In this document: positions 11,867 to 24,342 of the stretch, piece after piece
Layout of the letters: the number at the start of each line of letters is the position of its first letter
Numbering within the stretch: position 1 is the first letter of the stretch
Assembly: GCF_014805685.1 (NCBI RefSeq)
Contig: NC_060887.1
Coordinates: 9,871,963 to 9,935,962 of the forward strand
Direction of reading: 5' to 3'
From: Silurus meridionalis
Taxonomy: Eukaryota > Chordata > Actinopteri > Siluriformes > Siluridae
DNA: 64,000 bases
The notes under the pieces: generated by a model
What the model was told of the DNA's origin: nothing
Database searches by the model: none
Seen by the model: the letters and a program-made list of their open reading frames with translations, nothing else
Program-made: the position numbers and the translations under genes

Positions 11867-12235
11867 TCTTCTTCTGGCTTCTCCCATTATGGGTCGCCAC
11901 AGCGGATTATCCGTCTCCAATCCCCCCTGTCCTCTACATCTGCCTCTTTCAAACCAACTACCTGCATGTCTTCCCTCACTACATCTATAAACCTCATCCT
12001 TGGTCTTCCTCTTTTCCTCCTTCCTGGCGGCTCCATCCTCAGCATTCTCATACCGATATACCCCATGTCCCTCCTCTGCATATGTCCTAACCATCTCAAT
12101 CTGGCCTTTCTCAATTTGTCCCCAAAACGTCCTACATGCGCTGTCCCTCTAATAAGCTTGTTTCTAATCCTGTCCATCCTCATCTCTCCCAACGAAAACC
12201 TCAACATCTTGTTTATTCCTTATAATATTTTTTGT
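11867..12235 (-). pseudogene. RTE-type LINE, 3' end of reverse transcriptase
   Basis: The minus strand encodes KARLRWLGHMQRRDMGYIG, then PPGRRKRGRPRMRFIDVVRED and DRGDWRRIIRCGDP, the conserved C-terminal block of RTE-clade polyproteins. It ends near GGGAGAAGCCAGAAGAAG, the RTE 3' tail. It is 5'-truncated, about 110 residues. Confidence 0.8.
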
Positions 12236-13271
12236 CTTCTGTCAGATCAAAACTTCTGCTTTTGAAGAAAAAAAAAACTTCTTTAAATAATACACATATC
12301 TTAGACTTTTTAAGATACGTTATGGCCAAAAGTTTGTGGACATCTTTCAGTGCGTTTTAACTTCTAATTTCAAATTAAGGTTCTGTTTGCTATTATAATA
12401 AACTATTGCAGACAAACTCATGAGTATACATGAATAGGAGAATTTTCAAGATTATGGGAACTTTAAATGCATGAAATCTTTATCAAACCCTTAAAAAAAA
12501 AAAACATAAAAAAATGTGTTATGCATCTGGGAACAAGCAGATTTGACTTGTATGATATATAATAGGTTGACTCCTTACATTCTTCTGCAGCGGCTCTTTG
12601 CATAGAGCTAAAGTCCCTGCTATAGCCACAGCCATGTTCCTACTTGCTTCAGCCTGCCAAGTGCCCATTAAGATATTGAAATACCTCTTGGTGAACCTAC
12701 AGGGTGATTTGTGGCCTGGAGTTAGAAAGGAGTGAGGCAGTTAAAGCAGGAGGGCAAAATAGGTTAAGGAGGCGGGGGATGGCAGAGGTAACTCCTGAAG
12801 TAAAAACAAATTAATTAAACGAATACATGAATCGCATGACTTGTAAAGATCTTTTCCAGTAGACAAAGAGCACGAATCAGCTTTTCTGAAACAGATCAAA
12901 TATATTTTTTAAAAGAGCAGTGCATTCTTTTAAGGCAAAGATGAAATATATGCTATTTGGAAAGAAAAGGTTGATTAGAACAAAAGGATAACTTTACATG
13001 AACAATGGAACTATAAAGTGTGAGCAATATGTTCATCGGTGGAATAATAGTCAAACTATTACACATATAAATACACGCACTTAAAGTCAGATAGGCAGCG
13101 TATATTTGTCCATTTGTGAGGTTTAAGGATTAAACTCAAAGTCATGAAGATAAATTGTTCTGTAATTAATATGAACAGTCTGCTATAATGGACAAGAGTC
13201 ACCATGAAGAGTTTTGCTATTAAGGGCCCATCAGTGAACATTTGATAACCTCAACAATAATGGGACTGTAA
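12236..13271. other. Non-coding stretch
   Basis: A single Tc1-like terminus (TTATGGCCAAAAGTTTGTGG) at about 12324 and a GC-richer block at 12590-12810 are the only notable items. No gene was recognised. Confidence 0.5.
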
Positions 13272-13497
13272 TGAATGGACGTTCAGTGTCACCCATATTT
13301 GAACAGGTTTCCCTTTTAAATCTGGTTCCTGTCAAGGTTTCTGCCTCTTACCATCTCAGGGAGTTTTTCCTCACCGCTGTTGGCTCGCTCATTGGAAATT
13401 AAGTTAGGGAAAAATGTATGGTGCTAAAATGTATTATTGTAATCTATTTATAACTGTACAAATGTCCATTGTTGTAAGTCTTAAATAAATAAATCCC
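13272..13497 (+). mobile_element. L2-like LINE 3' tail fragment
   Basis: It shares with the copies at 25150-26055 and 43062-43282 the ordered blocks TGTCACCCA, TCTGGTTCCTGTCAAGG and GGGAGTTTTTCCTCACC, and ends in AAATAAATAAA. Only the 3' UTR is present. Confidence 0.65.
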
Positions 13498-14916
13498 AAT
13501 TGAAATGTAATTTTATTAATGATCTACAGGTTTCCTGCCATAACAGCAAATATGAAACAGAAAATCAATTCCATTTGTTTTTTATTTGTACACTTTTAAT
13601 AATAGATATTGTCACAATGCAGCTTTCCAGAACTAAACAGTTTGAGAATATACATTCTAAATTGATAAATCTGTCCCTGAGACAAAACCTTGAGAGGAAC
13701 CAAAAACCATTGATCTCAACAGTCACAACAGATATACAGTCTTAATAGTTTACATTTTTCAACTGTTTTCAACTGTTCACTGATGGCAACTTGAGTGAAA
13801 AATCTGCAACCCGTTCATTAAAACCAAACCTTTATTCTTTTACTGTAATTACTAATATTAATTATTTAACATTTTTTGACTGAATGCACTTTTTAGTAGT
13901 AGCAACTAGTGTGTGCTAAAGAATAAATGATGCATCTTGGCCTGTGGTTCTCATAAAACTTCTTGATCACTGCTGATTGCATATTCCGAATGTATCAGAA
14001 CTAAAAATGTAAATCAAATCCAGGGGAACTGATAAAGTCAGATAGAAATTCTAATTTTATTTGTCATATACATATTTATACAGACTATGAAAAAAGCATT
14101 ACACTATATGTCATATTCTGTATGAATATGTGTGTGACAAATAAAATCTGAATTTGATTAGAATTTTTTTTTTTAATATGGCTGCAAGAATCTACAGACT
14201 TCAAAAAAAGTCAGCCCCAGACATGGACCACTATGTGTATTATGTGCATTCTGTTCTGTTTCCTTCCACATAGCACCAAGATAATCCACTTTCTGACACA
14301 TTTTCTGCAATGAACAAGCAAAAGTTATATGACTTCACTGAGGCTTTAGTTCTGATTATATAAATATTAGCTTTTGCACTGAATCTACAGATGTTTTGAG
14401 GATTTTAGATACGCTTTAGTCGACTATCACTGGAATGTGTCCAGATAATCACTGGTTCTCCGTTTCACCCGTCTCAGCATTTATTTATGGGTGTAATAAA
14501 AGCACGTCCTCAATCTAATTAAAACTCCTATCGGTCTCGGTGGACCCTGTCAGCCCTTTCGTCTAGCTGAAACGCACTGCTCCCAATGGTTGCCAAGTGA
14601 GAAAAAAGAAAAGAGCGAGGATTTCTGCTTCATCGGGCAAAGCGAGTACACAAGAACGCCAAGAGATGAACGAGAATTATAAAAGGGTTGTAAATTAAAT
14701 TCTTGCTCGTGGTTTTTTTTTCTTTTTTTTTTTTTTTTTTTTTAAAAGCAGTTTTGGAGATTAAGTGATTTTGGTTTGACTTTTGTTTTGCATTGTTAAA
14801 GATCCAGACTGATTCACAGAGAGATAGATGAGCCTGTTGAGGTCAGTCCATGTCACTGATTTTTAGCATGATTCACTTTCATTAGTGTTAGTGACAGTTT
14901 CTTGGTACTAAATTCT
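13498..14916. other. Non-coding stretch
   Basis: Unique-looking AT-rich DNA. A less AT-rich block at about 14455-14660 contains a TCTAATTAAA homeodomain-like word and may be a conserved element. A T run lies at 14717-14742. No gene was recognised. Confidence 0.45.
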
Positions 14917-15435
14917 GTGTATAACTGGACAAAAGTTTGTGGACACCTGAACATAAGAAACGCAGGTGTTTTTTCAAGCTTCCTGTTCCACAAATTCTGT
15001 TCCCATTTACTGTTATAATAATTCCCACTCCACTCTAAATGGTCCACAAGATTTTGACGTGTGCTTGTAGAGATTTCATTCAGCTACAAGGTGTTAGTAA
15101 AGTCATGCACTGATGTAGGTGAGGTGAGAAGGTCGGGGATGCAGTCAGCATTCACATTAATCCCAAATGTGTTTAATAGGGTTGAGTTTAGAGCTCTACA
15201 TCAGATCTTCCACCCCAATCCAAGTAAAGCATATGTTCATGGAGCTGGCTTTGCATACAGGGGCACTTTCATGCTGAACCAGTTTTGGGTTCTCCTGAAG
15301 GGAAAATGTAATGCTACCACATCCAGAAACCTCTTATACAGTTGTTTGCCTTTAGGTTTGTGGTAACATTTTGGGGAAGAATCACATATGGATGGAAAAA
15401 AACAGGGTGTCCCAATACATTTGTCCATACGGTGT
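14917..15435. mobile_element. Non-autonomous Tc1/mariner-like element
   Basis: The left terminus contains ACTGGACAAAAGTTTGTGG and the right, reverse-complemented, CCGTATGGACAAATGTATTG. The body is homologous to 6074-6556 (blocks CTTGTAGAGATTT and CATGGAGCTGGCTTTGCATA). No coding capacity. Confidence 0.75.
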
Positions 15436-15457
15436 ATTGAAACTGTTAGAAGAAAGA

Positions 15458-15460
<3 letters not shown>

Positions 15461-15518
<58 letters not shown>
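15461..15518. repeat. (GT)n microsatellite
   Basis: About 29 uninterrupted GT units directly after the Tc1-like element. Confidence 0.95.
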
Positions 15519-15519
<1 letters not shown>

Positions 15520-17935
15520 CAGGAAGGAGTCATAACATGGATGGTAAGAGGTGTTAAGTCGTCCTGTCTTCACCTGGGGGAAGGGGAGGGAAGCTGGAAT
15601 GTCATGGTTGGCACATTTCTTTCAGTTCTAATCTTTCGCTCTGGAGAAAAACAAGATGTGTGGGTGGAGCGGGCAGGAGCAACCAGTGATCAGAGGAAGA
15701 GAAATTAAAAGATGTATGAGTGTCTATTGTGTACCTGAGTGTCAGAAAGGATGTGTTGATATGTCAAAACAGAGCTGTGGACTGTGGCTATATATTCACT
15801 CTTTGTGCTTTTTTTTATGTCCCAGATGTTTACGATCCAGATGGAGTGTTCTCCACAAAAAAAAATTCTGCTTAAAAATGTAGGTACATGTTCATAGGCT
15901 TTATGACAAATGATAGCCAAGCAGTTTGCTTGTTTACTGCTTATGATATCCTGGTTGATTACAATAGACTACATTTTCATTAAGATGATTTTAAAATGCA
16001 CACATTCCGTTGCCTGCTGTCTCCTTTACTTAGTGTCAAAACCTTGTCCCACACGTTAGCTTTCTTTTCTTCTTTTTTATGTTGCCTTAAGCACCATTAT
16101 TACTCTATCTGTTGGGAATGGGGTGTGTGTGTGTGTGTGTAAGTGTGTGTGTGAATCGTGTTATGTGGCACACTCAATTGGCTCTTCAATGATGATGTCC
16201 CTCTAATGAGCTTGTGGCTGGAGCATAAGGCTATCACAGCTTCACAGCCAATTATGCAAATGAACTTGTCTATGTATAAAGACCTGGTCTGAATTATTCA
16301 AGCTATATACACTCATTGCCTTATCTACAGTAAGTACAGTGTCTCGTTTATTCTTAGCATATGTAAGCAGTTATTCGCGAATTAACCTTTGACATATGAA
16401 TGCCGAATATTAATTCCTTGTTGTTTTATTAGATTTTACTTTTTCTTCACTGTTACTCTAAAACATCAAATCAAATTGACTTCTTATATAGAAGGCATTC
16501 AAACATTTTTTGTATTAATGCAGTTTCCAGATCAGTGGCTCAGCAGGACAAGACAGGCTTGATTCTCATAGACACAGGAAAGTAGAATATCTAGACCTTC
16601 ACATAACTCGCATACCTTCATCCACCTTATCACTGTTGTTCTTTTTCCTCCACACTGGATAACAGGGCTGCCCATTAGAAAGGACAACTGAATGCTTTGT
16701 CTCAGACCTGACCCCGAACCTTTTGTTTTTAGTTTTGTATTTTTCTCAGTACATTACGTATTTATTTTTATATAATGCAGTACACTGAGTGTTATTTGAA
16801 ATACTATAGTTGTCATTCTGGATTCTGGAACTTTAATCAACTACAGCTTTAACCATGTTCTCGATTTTTTCCTACCACATTCATGTGTTTAAGTATATAA
16901 CCCTATGAATTGAGAGCAAACATCCTGAATCATCTGCCTTATTTTCATAAATAAGCCGAGACACAAGATAAATCAGATGAACTAGAGAAGAAAACGTTCA
17001 AATGAAAAACATTACGAAGAATAGAACACCAACAGCTTCATCATTAATAGAGATGCAGCACAGATGTATACACATGTAACATATATACACACAAATGAAA
17101 TAAAATCAAATACTTGTTATCTTAACGCATAACTAGTGTACGGTTTATACTGATCCGCATCACCTGCATATCCTTTGTTACAGACAAAGTTGGTTATTTT
17201 TTCTATCCAGATAATAAAAGCATTGCATTGTTGGTTCTTCCATTAAAGTCCAATACTGAGCATGTGTCTGCACACACAATAATTCATATTCATTACTTGT
17301 ATGTGTGTGCGTGTGTTTGTCAATCTATAAGTAAAAAAATAAAAAAGAACTGTCAGGTCGTCTCATTAAATTAAATATATAGGGTGGTGAGTGTGTATTG
17401 AGTATGTGTGTAATACACTACACAGAGGCTGGGACAGATTTTCAGTGACTGTATGTGTAGCTGCTAGTTTTTCTACTAGTAATTTACATAAGTCATGCAG
17501 GATGGACAAACTTGTATGTCTATTCCAGCTTTTTAGTAAAAATACATTTGGATTAAGTACAAAGGTTTGAATCCTGCTCCTACGCTTTAGTTCCTTAATG
17601 CCTGATGATACCATGATTGTGAAAAACTTGCAACACTGGAACCCAATGGAAAGAAGGACAGAAGATAGCAGTGGCATTCAATTAAAATGGGTTGATCATT
17701 TGCAAAAACAAACAGGATGTTGAAATTGTATCAGAATGTGTATTAAGACAGTTTGGCTTTGTTTGCTTCGAATAAAACTTAACTTGAAGAGCTTTTTTCT
17801 TCTTTGTTTTCATCATTGCTCTGAATGTTGCTCACATTAAGTCATCCTCGCTCAATCTTTAAATCGATACTTTAGTCACAGTGGGGTCCAGGCATTAATG
17901 TAACTTTTCCTTTTTTCTTGTGTGTGTGGTTTTTT

Positions 17936-17967
<32 letters not shown>

Positions 17968-19599
17968 CTTGCTTGCCCTGAAGCCGACATCCATGCATTC
18001 CTTATTCTCTTTGCCAAACCCTTGACAGGTATCTCAGGTTCCATAGTATTCTGGTGGTGGTGTTGTTTTTTTATCCCCCACACACACTTTTCTCTGTGCA
18101 TGACAAATCCTTGAATTCCCACTGTATTTGTTTATGTGGAACATGGAGAATGTGCTTTGGGAAACATTATCTGAAATATAAATATATATATATATACATT
18201 ATATACATAAAGTATGCAATGTACATAAGCTAGCATTAATTGGTATTTATTTAATCTTGTCTTTCTGTTCTGGTTTGGTTTGGGAGTTGGGGGTTTTGTT
18301 ATTGATGTGTGTCTGATAATGCAATCTCTGAGTGGAGGGACAGAAATAAATCCATCAATACCACTCCTTGTGTTTACTGCCACATCCCATATTTGTATGA
18401 TTTAAAATAGAGAGGGGTCAGCTTTTTTTCAACAGCATGTCTGCTGAAAAGCTAGGTTTTGTGTTGGGTTTTTTTTGGCTTGCTAAAAGGAGGGTGGATA
18501 GAGAAGGCGGTAGACGTGTAACCTTGGCAACGTTGAGGAGAGAATGTGGAGATGATTACAGTGATGGGGCAACTGAATGTGCTATCAGGCTTATCTTGAT
18601 AAAAGCATTAATATTAGTCGCGTTTGTGCAACAAAATATGCAGCAATAATCGATGTGCTATTAAACTGACAAATGTGTACAAATAAGAAAAATATTATTT
18701 TGTTTGTGGTTTCCATCCCTCAAACAGCTGATTGAAAGAAAGCTGATTGATTAATTGAAAGAAATCCTTCCTCAGATTTGAAAGCTGTTGCAAAAATTTG
18801 GTACCACTGCCAAGAAGGATGGAGAAAAGCAGGGACGGAGGGTGTAGAACGACAATTGATAATATAAAAAAGACTGAGAGCTCCTCATTAAGAATATTGG
18901 TTCCCCCTCTTATTTGTGCAATTATCCAATCAACCAATCATTTTTCAACAGAGCAATTTATCAAGATTATGCAGATACAGGCGAAAGACTTAAGTTATTG
19001 TTCACCAGAAACATCAAAATGAGAACCAATGTAGCTCTCTGTGATGTACTGGGAAATACTGTTTTTGTTGCTGCTGGTTTGAGCATTTTAAGAGTCTAGA
19101 ACGAGACCATGTTATATTTTTCCAGCCTTCAGCTGTCAAGATTTTTCAAACCAGTGCTCACTGTAGCCTCAGTTTGACAGTAGTGGAACCCAATTAGATT
19201 TTCTGCCTATGTTGGAAATTTTTCTAAATGACCATAAAAACCCTGCAGTTTTATCCGAAGTAAGATGACTGAAGTATCGGAAGACTATGACTCAGGGTAG
19301 AAATAAACAGATTGTTTATTACATGCATGATGTGTTAAAAAGTGTACGTGCAAAGGACATGCTTAGGTTAAGGCGATAAGATAAAAGCATGGAAACTAAG
19401 ATAAAAACATGGAAACTGAGATAAAAACATGTAAGAGCCAGGACAAAAATGCTTGACCCAGAAAACAGATCTGTATGCATCACAAATATTCAAATATCAG
19501 ATTGAATTGTTCTTAAATCTATACAATATCAGTAAACAGATCAATGCTCTCTGAACATCCCATCCCACATTTAGTCCTATTTATTTACATTTGCTGTTA
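15519..19599. other. Intergenic stretch without recognised genes
   Basis: Short GT tracts occur at 16122-16153 and 17934-17960, and a short TA tract at 18180-18196. No conserved exon could be read in either strand. The only regulatory-looking cluster is at 16254-16335. Confidence 0.5.
16254..16335 (+). promoter_or_regulatory. Possible Pol II promoter: octamer, TATA box, downstream donor
   Basis: ATGCAAAT at 16254-16261, TATAAA at 16275-16280 and a consensus donor GTAAGT at 16330-16335 are arranged as a short promoter plus first exon of about 25 nt. No downstream exon was found, so this may be a non-coding transcript or chance. Confidence 0.3.
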
Positions 19600-19925
19600 G
19601 ATTACCCTCCACTCTTCTGGGAAGATGTTCCTCTAGATTTTGGAATGTGCTTGTGGAGATTTGTGCAACTCAGGCCTCCCCAACCTACATTAGACTTTGC
19701 TAATATCCTTGTGACTGAATGGGCACAAATCTCCACAATTTAAAACTGGGACAAAGTTTTTGCCACAAATTTGAAAGCATAGAATGGAGTAGAATTTCCT
19801 TTACATTAGAACTTTCATGACAATACCCCTGTGCACAAAGGGGGTTTGGAAGCATGGTTTTGCATTGCTGGAGTGGAGGAACTCAAGTGGTCTGCACAGA
19901 GCCATGATCTACCTGACTGAAAAGA
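19600..19925. mobile_element. Tc1/mariner-like remnant, rearranged
   Basis: It contains the family blocks CTCTTCTGGGAAGATGTTCC, GTGCTTGTGGAGATTTGTG and GTGACTGAATGGGCACAAAT in mixed orientation, without termini. Confidence 0.55.
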
Positions 19926-20091
19926 TTTTAAGTAACTTTAAAGTATAAACATTGTACTGTAAGTTTTTAAAAATCAAAATGTTTGACAATTTAAAGGTGC
20001 AGGCTATTTGTTGGTACCTCAAATAGTGAAAGCTACAGCAGGTGGCAGAGACTGATAAAAAATAGGAAAATCAATCTACTAATAAATGTTG

Positions 20092-20306
20092 GGTCCCTGG
20101 TGGTCTAGTGGTTAGGATGCGGCGCTCTCACCGCTGCGGCCCGGATTCGATCCCCGGTCAGGGAACCATCCCCAGCCACTCTTAGTGCAGGTCCCAAGAC
20201 CGGATAAATGGGGAGGGTTGCATTAGGAAGGGCATCCAGCGTAAAAACATGCCAAATCAAGCATCCGCTGTGGCGACCCCTGATGGGAGAAGCCGAAAGA
20301 AAGTTT
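20092..20306 (+). mobile_element. tRNA-Glu-derived SINE with 19-bp target duplication
   Basis: The head (20094-20165, 72 nt) folds as a tRNA: acceptor TCCCTGG/TCAGGGA, anticodon loop CTCTCAC with anticodon CTC, and a T arm containing GATTCGATCCC. The tail runs to GGCGACCCCTGATGGGAGAA and GCCGAAAGAAAG. The 19-base direct repeat AATCTACTAATAAATGTTG flanks it at 20073-20091 and 20307-20325. The tail matches the RTE LINE 3' end at 11870, suggesting RTE supplies its reverse transcriptase. No oligo-T terminator follows the tRNA head, so it is a SINE rather than a working tRNA gene. Confidence 0.9.
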
Positions 20307-20325
20307 AATCTACTAATAAATGTTG

Positions 20326-20727
20326 TGGACTCGGAGAAAGGTAAATTATACCTCACTGTTTAGGTCTCAGCTGAAAGCATACTTGTTTAAACAAGCTTTA
20401 CTTTTTTGGGGGTAATATAGGAGGTCTGGAGGGTTGACAGGTATATGATGTTTTAGTGAACTGTGATGCTTTTTTTCTCATGTTTCAGTGAGTTTTCCCT
20501 TGATTCTGTCATCTCTGGTTGATTCGCGACAATTGTCAGCTCTTAAAATTGTTAACAGTGGATTGTGAATTGGTCCTGCCATATAGATGAATCCATGTTG
20601 CCAATCTTTATGTCTCTTACAACACACACAAGGTGAGAGAAAATCCTAATAGTTTCACCTTTACAGTATGTGTCTCACTTTATGTACCTCAATCATGACT
20701 GTCAGTAATGAGAACTTACATTTACTG

Positions 20728-20778
<51 letters not shown>

Positions 20779-21936
20779 GCTCTCTCTCTCTCTCTTTTTT
20801 TCCCCCTATCTTTTCTTTTTATCTGCTACTGGCAACCACTGGCATAAATGCCCTTACACTCTATGTTCCTCCACTTCTGAAAAATAATACAAGTAGCCAA
20901 TGAAGTGAGTGTGTGCGTGTGCCTTCATGCAACATTCATACTGTACTGCTGACAAGTCTGCTGTCAGAAAGACACTAGCTCAATCCTTTTTCTACTCTGA
21001 GCTTTCTGTTGGAATATTTATGACCAAGTACCAAAATCTCATTGCAGGATACATTTCTTTGGATGTAACACACTCAATTCAACTCCACTGCTTGAGAAGT
21101 TGTGCTGAGGAAATCTACACATCACCTGAAAATCTATCTAATTATTCAAACAGATAATGTACACATATACATTATAAAAGTGTACATTATAAAAGTGTAC
21201 ACATATACATTATAAAAGTGTACATTATAAAAGTGTACACATGTACATTATAAAAGTATTGGGACAATAGATTTTTCCAGCCATATGTGTTTTTTCCTCA
21301 AACCACAAAGACGAAGGGACACAGGATGTGGCAATTTGTTTCTCCAATTCATCTACGAGACCCAAACTTTTTCTAGCATGGCAATGCCCAAAGTCTTCCT
21401 CTCCAACCCATGTAGGGCATATTTTCATGGAGCTTGTTTTGTGTATAGGGATAGAGTCATGCTGGAACAGGTTTGGGTGTTCTAGCTCAAATGAAGGGAA
21501 AATGCATCCAAAGACATCCTAAACAATTGCCTCCTATTTTGTGGTAACAGTTTGGGGAAAAACCACATACGGATGGAAATATGTGTATATATGGTATATA
21601 CTGTAATCCTGTACAGGTCCACTTATTAGGACTTCCATGACTTTTATGTAGAACAGCTATAGGACACCAGAGGACCTAAATAATCAAGTTTACATGATAG
21701 CTGGAATCTTATAATACGTAGGTCACAAGGTGTATTTTTTTCACCTGTGTAGAAAAAGTGTGCTGAAAGGATGTCCGGTATAATTGTATTGTAAAGCGCA
21801 TGACTGGTGTGAATTAGAGAAGATTTGAGTTGAACTGATATAGCTAGAGACAACGTAAATAAGCAAGGGCATTTTAAATGACATGGTTTGATAATAGGGA
21901 ATGTTAGGGCATATTTTGAAATGGAATGGTCACTAA
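20326..21936. other. Intergenic stretch with simple repeats and a Tc1-like fragment
   Basis: It contains (TC)n at about 20729-20800, a small tandem array at 21157-21262 with a unit around GTACATTATAAAAGT, and a Tc1-like fragment at about 21254-21575 (AAGTATTGGGACAA, CATGGAGCTTGTTTTGTGTA). A short LINE-like peptide (SQLKAYLFKQAL) reads near 20366-20402. No gene was recognised. Confidence 0.5.
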
Positions 21937-21944
21937 CAGAGGTG

Positions 21945-22370
21945 GGAAGTAACGAAGTACAAATACTTCGTTACTGTACTTAAGTCGATTTTTTTTGGTA
22001 TCAGTACTTTACTCCACTATTTATTTTCCAAACTTTTTACTTTTACTCATTACATTTTTACACAAATATCTGTACTTTCTACTTCTTACATTTTCAAAAC
22101 AGACTTGTTACTTTAGTTTTAATTCATTGATTTGGTGAAATTTTAATTTTTATTTTCACTGCGTGCCAATTTCAGCCGAACAACCGATTTCCTGTCATTG
22201 CGTGTCTTTTTAATCCACTGGTGTATAAAGTCCTGTCTTTCACTCACTACAGATGTAGACTAGTTTACGGAGCTAAGATTCAGCAAGCAGAAGGCAGTAA
22301 GAAGTTTAGGGTTAATGTGGATGAGACAGAGGGAGTCAGTGATGTAAACATGAATAAGAACAGACAACAG
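21945..22370 (+). repeat. Inverted-repeat arm A of the composite element
   Basis: The sequence from about 22060 to 22370 (GTACTTTCTACTTCTTACAT, GTTCGGCTGAAAT reversed, GATGAGACAGAGGGAGTCAG) recurs in reverse complement at about 26894-27200. Arms are several hundred bases and highly similar by eye. Confidence 0.8.
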
Positions 22371-22409
<39 letters not shown>

Positions 22410-22414
<5 letters not shown>

Positions 22415-23222
22415 ATGCTGTAAATATGATACATGTTTAACACCTTCAAGCTGCCAGTTTTGGGCACCTGAGCAAGCCCTTAACTCACTACTGCTTATTT
22501 AGTAAATGAGATCATTAAGAGTCGCTCGGGATAAACACTTCCAACAGGAAGTGGCTATATCTTGCTATCTTTGTCTCTCTATTTTCTCTATCTAATTGTC
22601 TCTTTTAGTAAATGTCTCTGTCTCACTGTATATGTCTCTCTCTTGCTGCCTTTCTATTTGTTTGTCACTCTTTCTGTGTCTCTTTGTCTTTGTCTCTGTC
22701 TTTCCTGCTTATTAACATGTCTAACAAAGTTTTGAGTTTTGAAGTAATGCCATTAGTGATCTATGATGAAAGACTTCCCTGGTTCGATTCTTACCTCTAG
22801 TTTCATATTAAACATTATAAGAAGTTTTTAAAAACAGAACAATGAAAGGTCATTAAAAATGGTTGATGGTAAATCATGGTATATCAGTGGTGCAGGAGAT
22901 GTGGTTCTTGTACCTGAGTCACTTCTCATAGACTTCGAGTAACTGAGAGAATGAACAGGAAGGAGAAGTTTTGACCCTCTACCATCATGATCTAAGAGAA
23001 AACGCTGGTCTCCTAACTATAGAAAAACCAAGAGTCCAATAAGCAAAGCCTTGTTTGCCACCCCGGTGGTAGTGTAGTGGTTAGTGATACGGTCTCTGCT
23101 GTCTGACTCACCCGGTTCGATTCCTACCCCTTAGCTTTCCTTTAAATTATTTAAAAAGTTTTAATAAAGAACTATAAAAGGTCCTAAAAATAGGCTTGTA
23201 GCAGGAGATCCTGTGGCTCAAT
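22410..23222 (+). repeat. Inverted-repeat arm B of the composite element (about 800 bp)
   Basis: It matches 24325-25143 in reverse complement almost throughout, including the tRNA-like unit at 23058-23130 and a TGTCTCT-rich stretch. A degenerate B box (GGTTCGATTC) lies at 22781-22790. Confidence 0.85.
23058..23132 (+). repeat. tRNA-like unit with A and B boxes
   Basis: A-box-like TAGTGTAGTGG is followed by a perfect B box GGTTCGATTCC at 23114-23124, with a CCCCGGTGG...CCTACCCC context. The mirror copy on the minus strand has its B box at 24426-24436. Confidence 0.6.
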
Positions 23223-23411
23223 TGTACAGATATGTATAGATAGATAGATAGATAGATAGATTTGATTCCTGGTCGAGCTGGCTGCTGTGTTGGTAAATAA
23301 AACTTCTGGACCTTGTCCACTCTGAAAACATTTAAATTCTGTCCTTTCTGTGTTGGATTCATTCCTTCTTTCTTACTGCGCTGGCATGAAACAAAGTATA
23401 AACCCTCCAAA

Positions 23412-23950
23412 AAGCACAAATGTTTTTCAGCAGTGGTAGCTCAGTGGTTTAAGGCTTGTGCCTCATCTAAACATGCTTCCCAGTCTGATCTCTTCCATGG
23501 TTCAATGGGTTAAGGCTGGTGCCTCACTGAATACCTAGACTTAACACTCGACACACACTCATTACTCATCTCATCCCATGTGAATCAGGGTTTGAATCCT
23601 GCTTTGTCCCTGCTAGTCACAATATGGGTTTACTTCATATGTCTGACTTCAGCATTATAGTCTTGTGTTGATGGTTTGAAAGAAAAGATAAACCTGCTCT
23701 AAACAATTGTCACAGCTGGTCCTCCCCGATGGTTCAGTGGGTTAAGACTGGTATTTCGCTGTTGGTGGGGTTCAGGGTTCGAATCCAGCTTTCTGTGTTT
23801 CTGTCTGGTCTAAATTTCTTGTTTTGAAGCATTAAACGAAGGATAAACCCCCCAAAAAAAAGAAGGTCTGTTGTGGGACTTGATGGCTTTGTAATAAAAG
23901 CCTTGCCTCTGAGCTCAGAGATTGCTGGTTCGAATCTGGCCTGTCCCCAC
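23412..23950 (+). repeat. Plus-strand cluster of tRNA-like units in the composite element
   Basis: Four units follow one another: an A box TAGCTCAGTGG near 23426 without a clear B box; a unit with B box GGTTTGAATCC at 23589-23599; a unit with A box TGGTTCAGTGGG and perfect B box GGTTCGAATCC at 23776-23786; and one with GGTTCGAATCT at 23927-23937. This block is the mirror of the larger minus-strand array at 27.2-29.2 kb. Confidence 0.65.
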
Positions 23951-24267
23951 ACTGGGTAAGCTGTGTGGAAAGTAGTCTGTGGTGAGCAATGGTGTGGCTG
24001 ACTGTGAACAAAGGCTGTGAAGACCTGCTGCTTCATAGCCTCAGAAAAAGTGAGGGTGATAGGTTTTTGGCAGAATTTTTCCCTATATGCGAAACTAAGT
24101 CCATACTTTTTTGGACGCTTTTGCTTCATAACCCCCTGTTTTCAGCTTCTCAGACGCTGGGGGGGCAGATGCCCGGATATTGCCCCCCTGCTCCAGGATA
24201 CACCCTCCGAAACCATCCACATCCAACCTTCAACGCAGCCATTCCTGACACCTTCCACACTCTTAAC

Positions 24268-24342
24268 TTCGAGCCCTGGCCGGGGTTTGAACCGGCAACC
24301 TCTCAACCCAGAGGCAAAGCTCTTCCAATTGAGCCACAGGAT
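24268..24342 (-). repeat. tRNA-like unit on the minus strand
   Basis: Reverse-complemented, it reads A box TGGCTCAATTGG, then GGTTCAAACCC (plus 24283-24293), with a GCC/GGC-type closing stem (GAGCCCTGGCCGGGG region). It is one of the better-preserved tRNA-like bodies here. Confidence 0.55.

Noticed and set aside
20094..20165. A working tRNA-Glu(CTC) gene
   Set aside because: The fold is intact, but it continues into a SINE body without a terminator and has a target duplication around the whole SINE.
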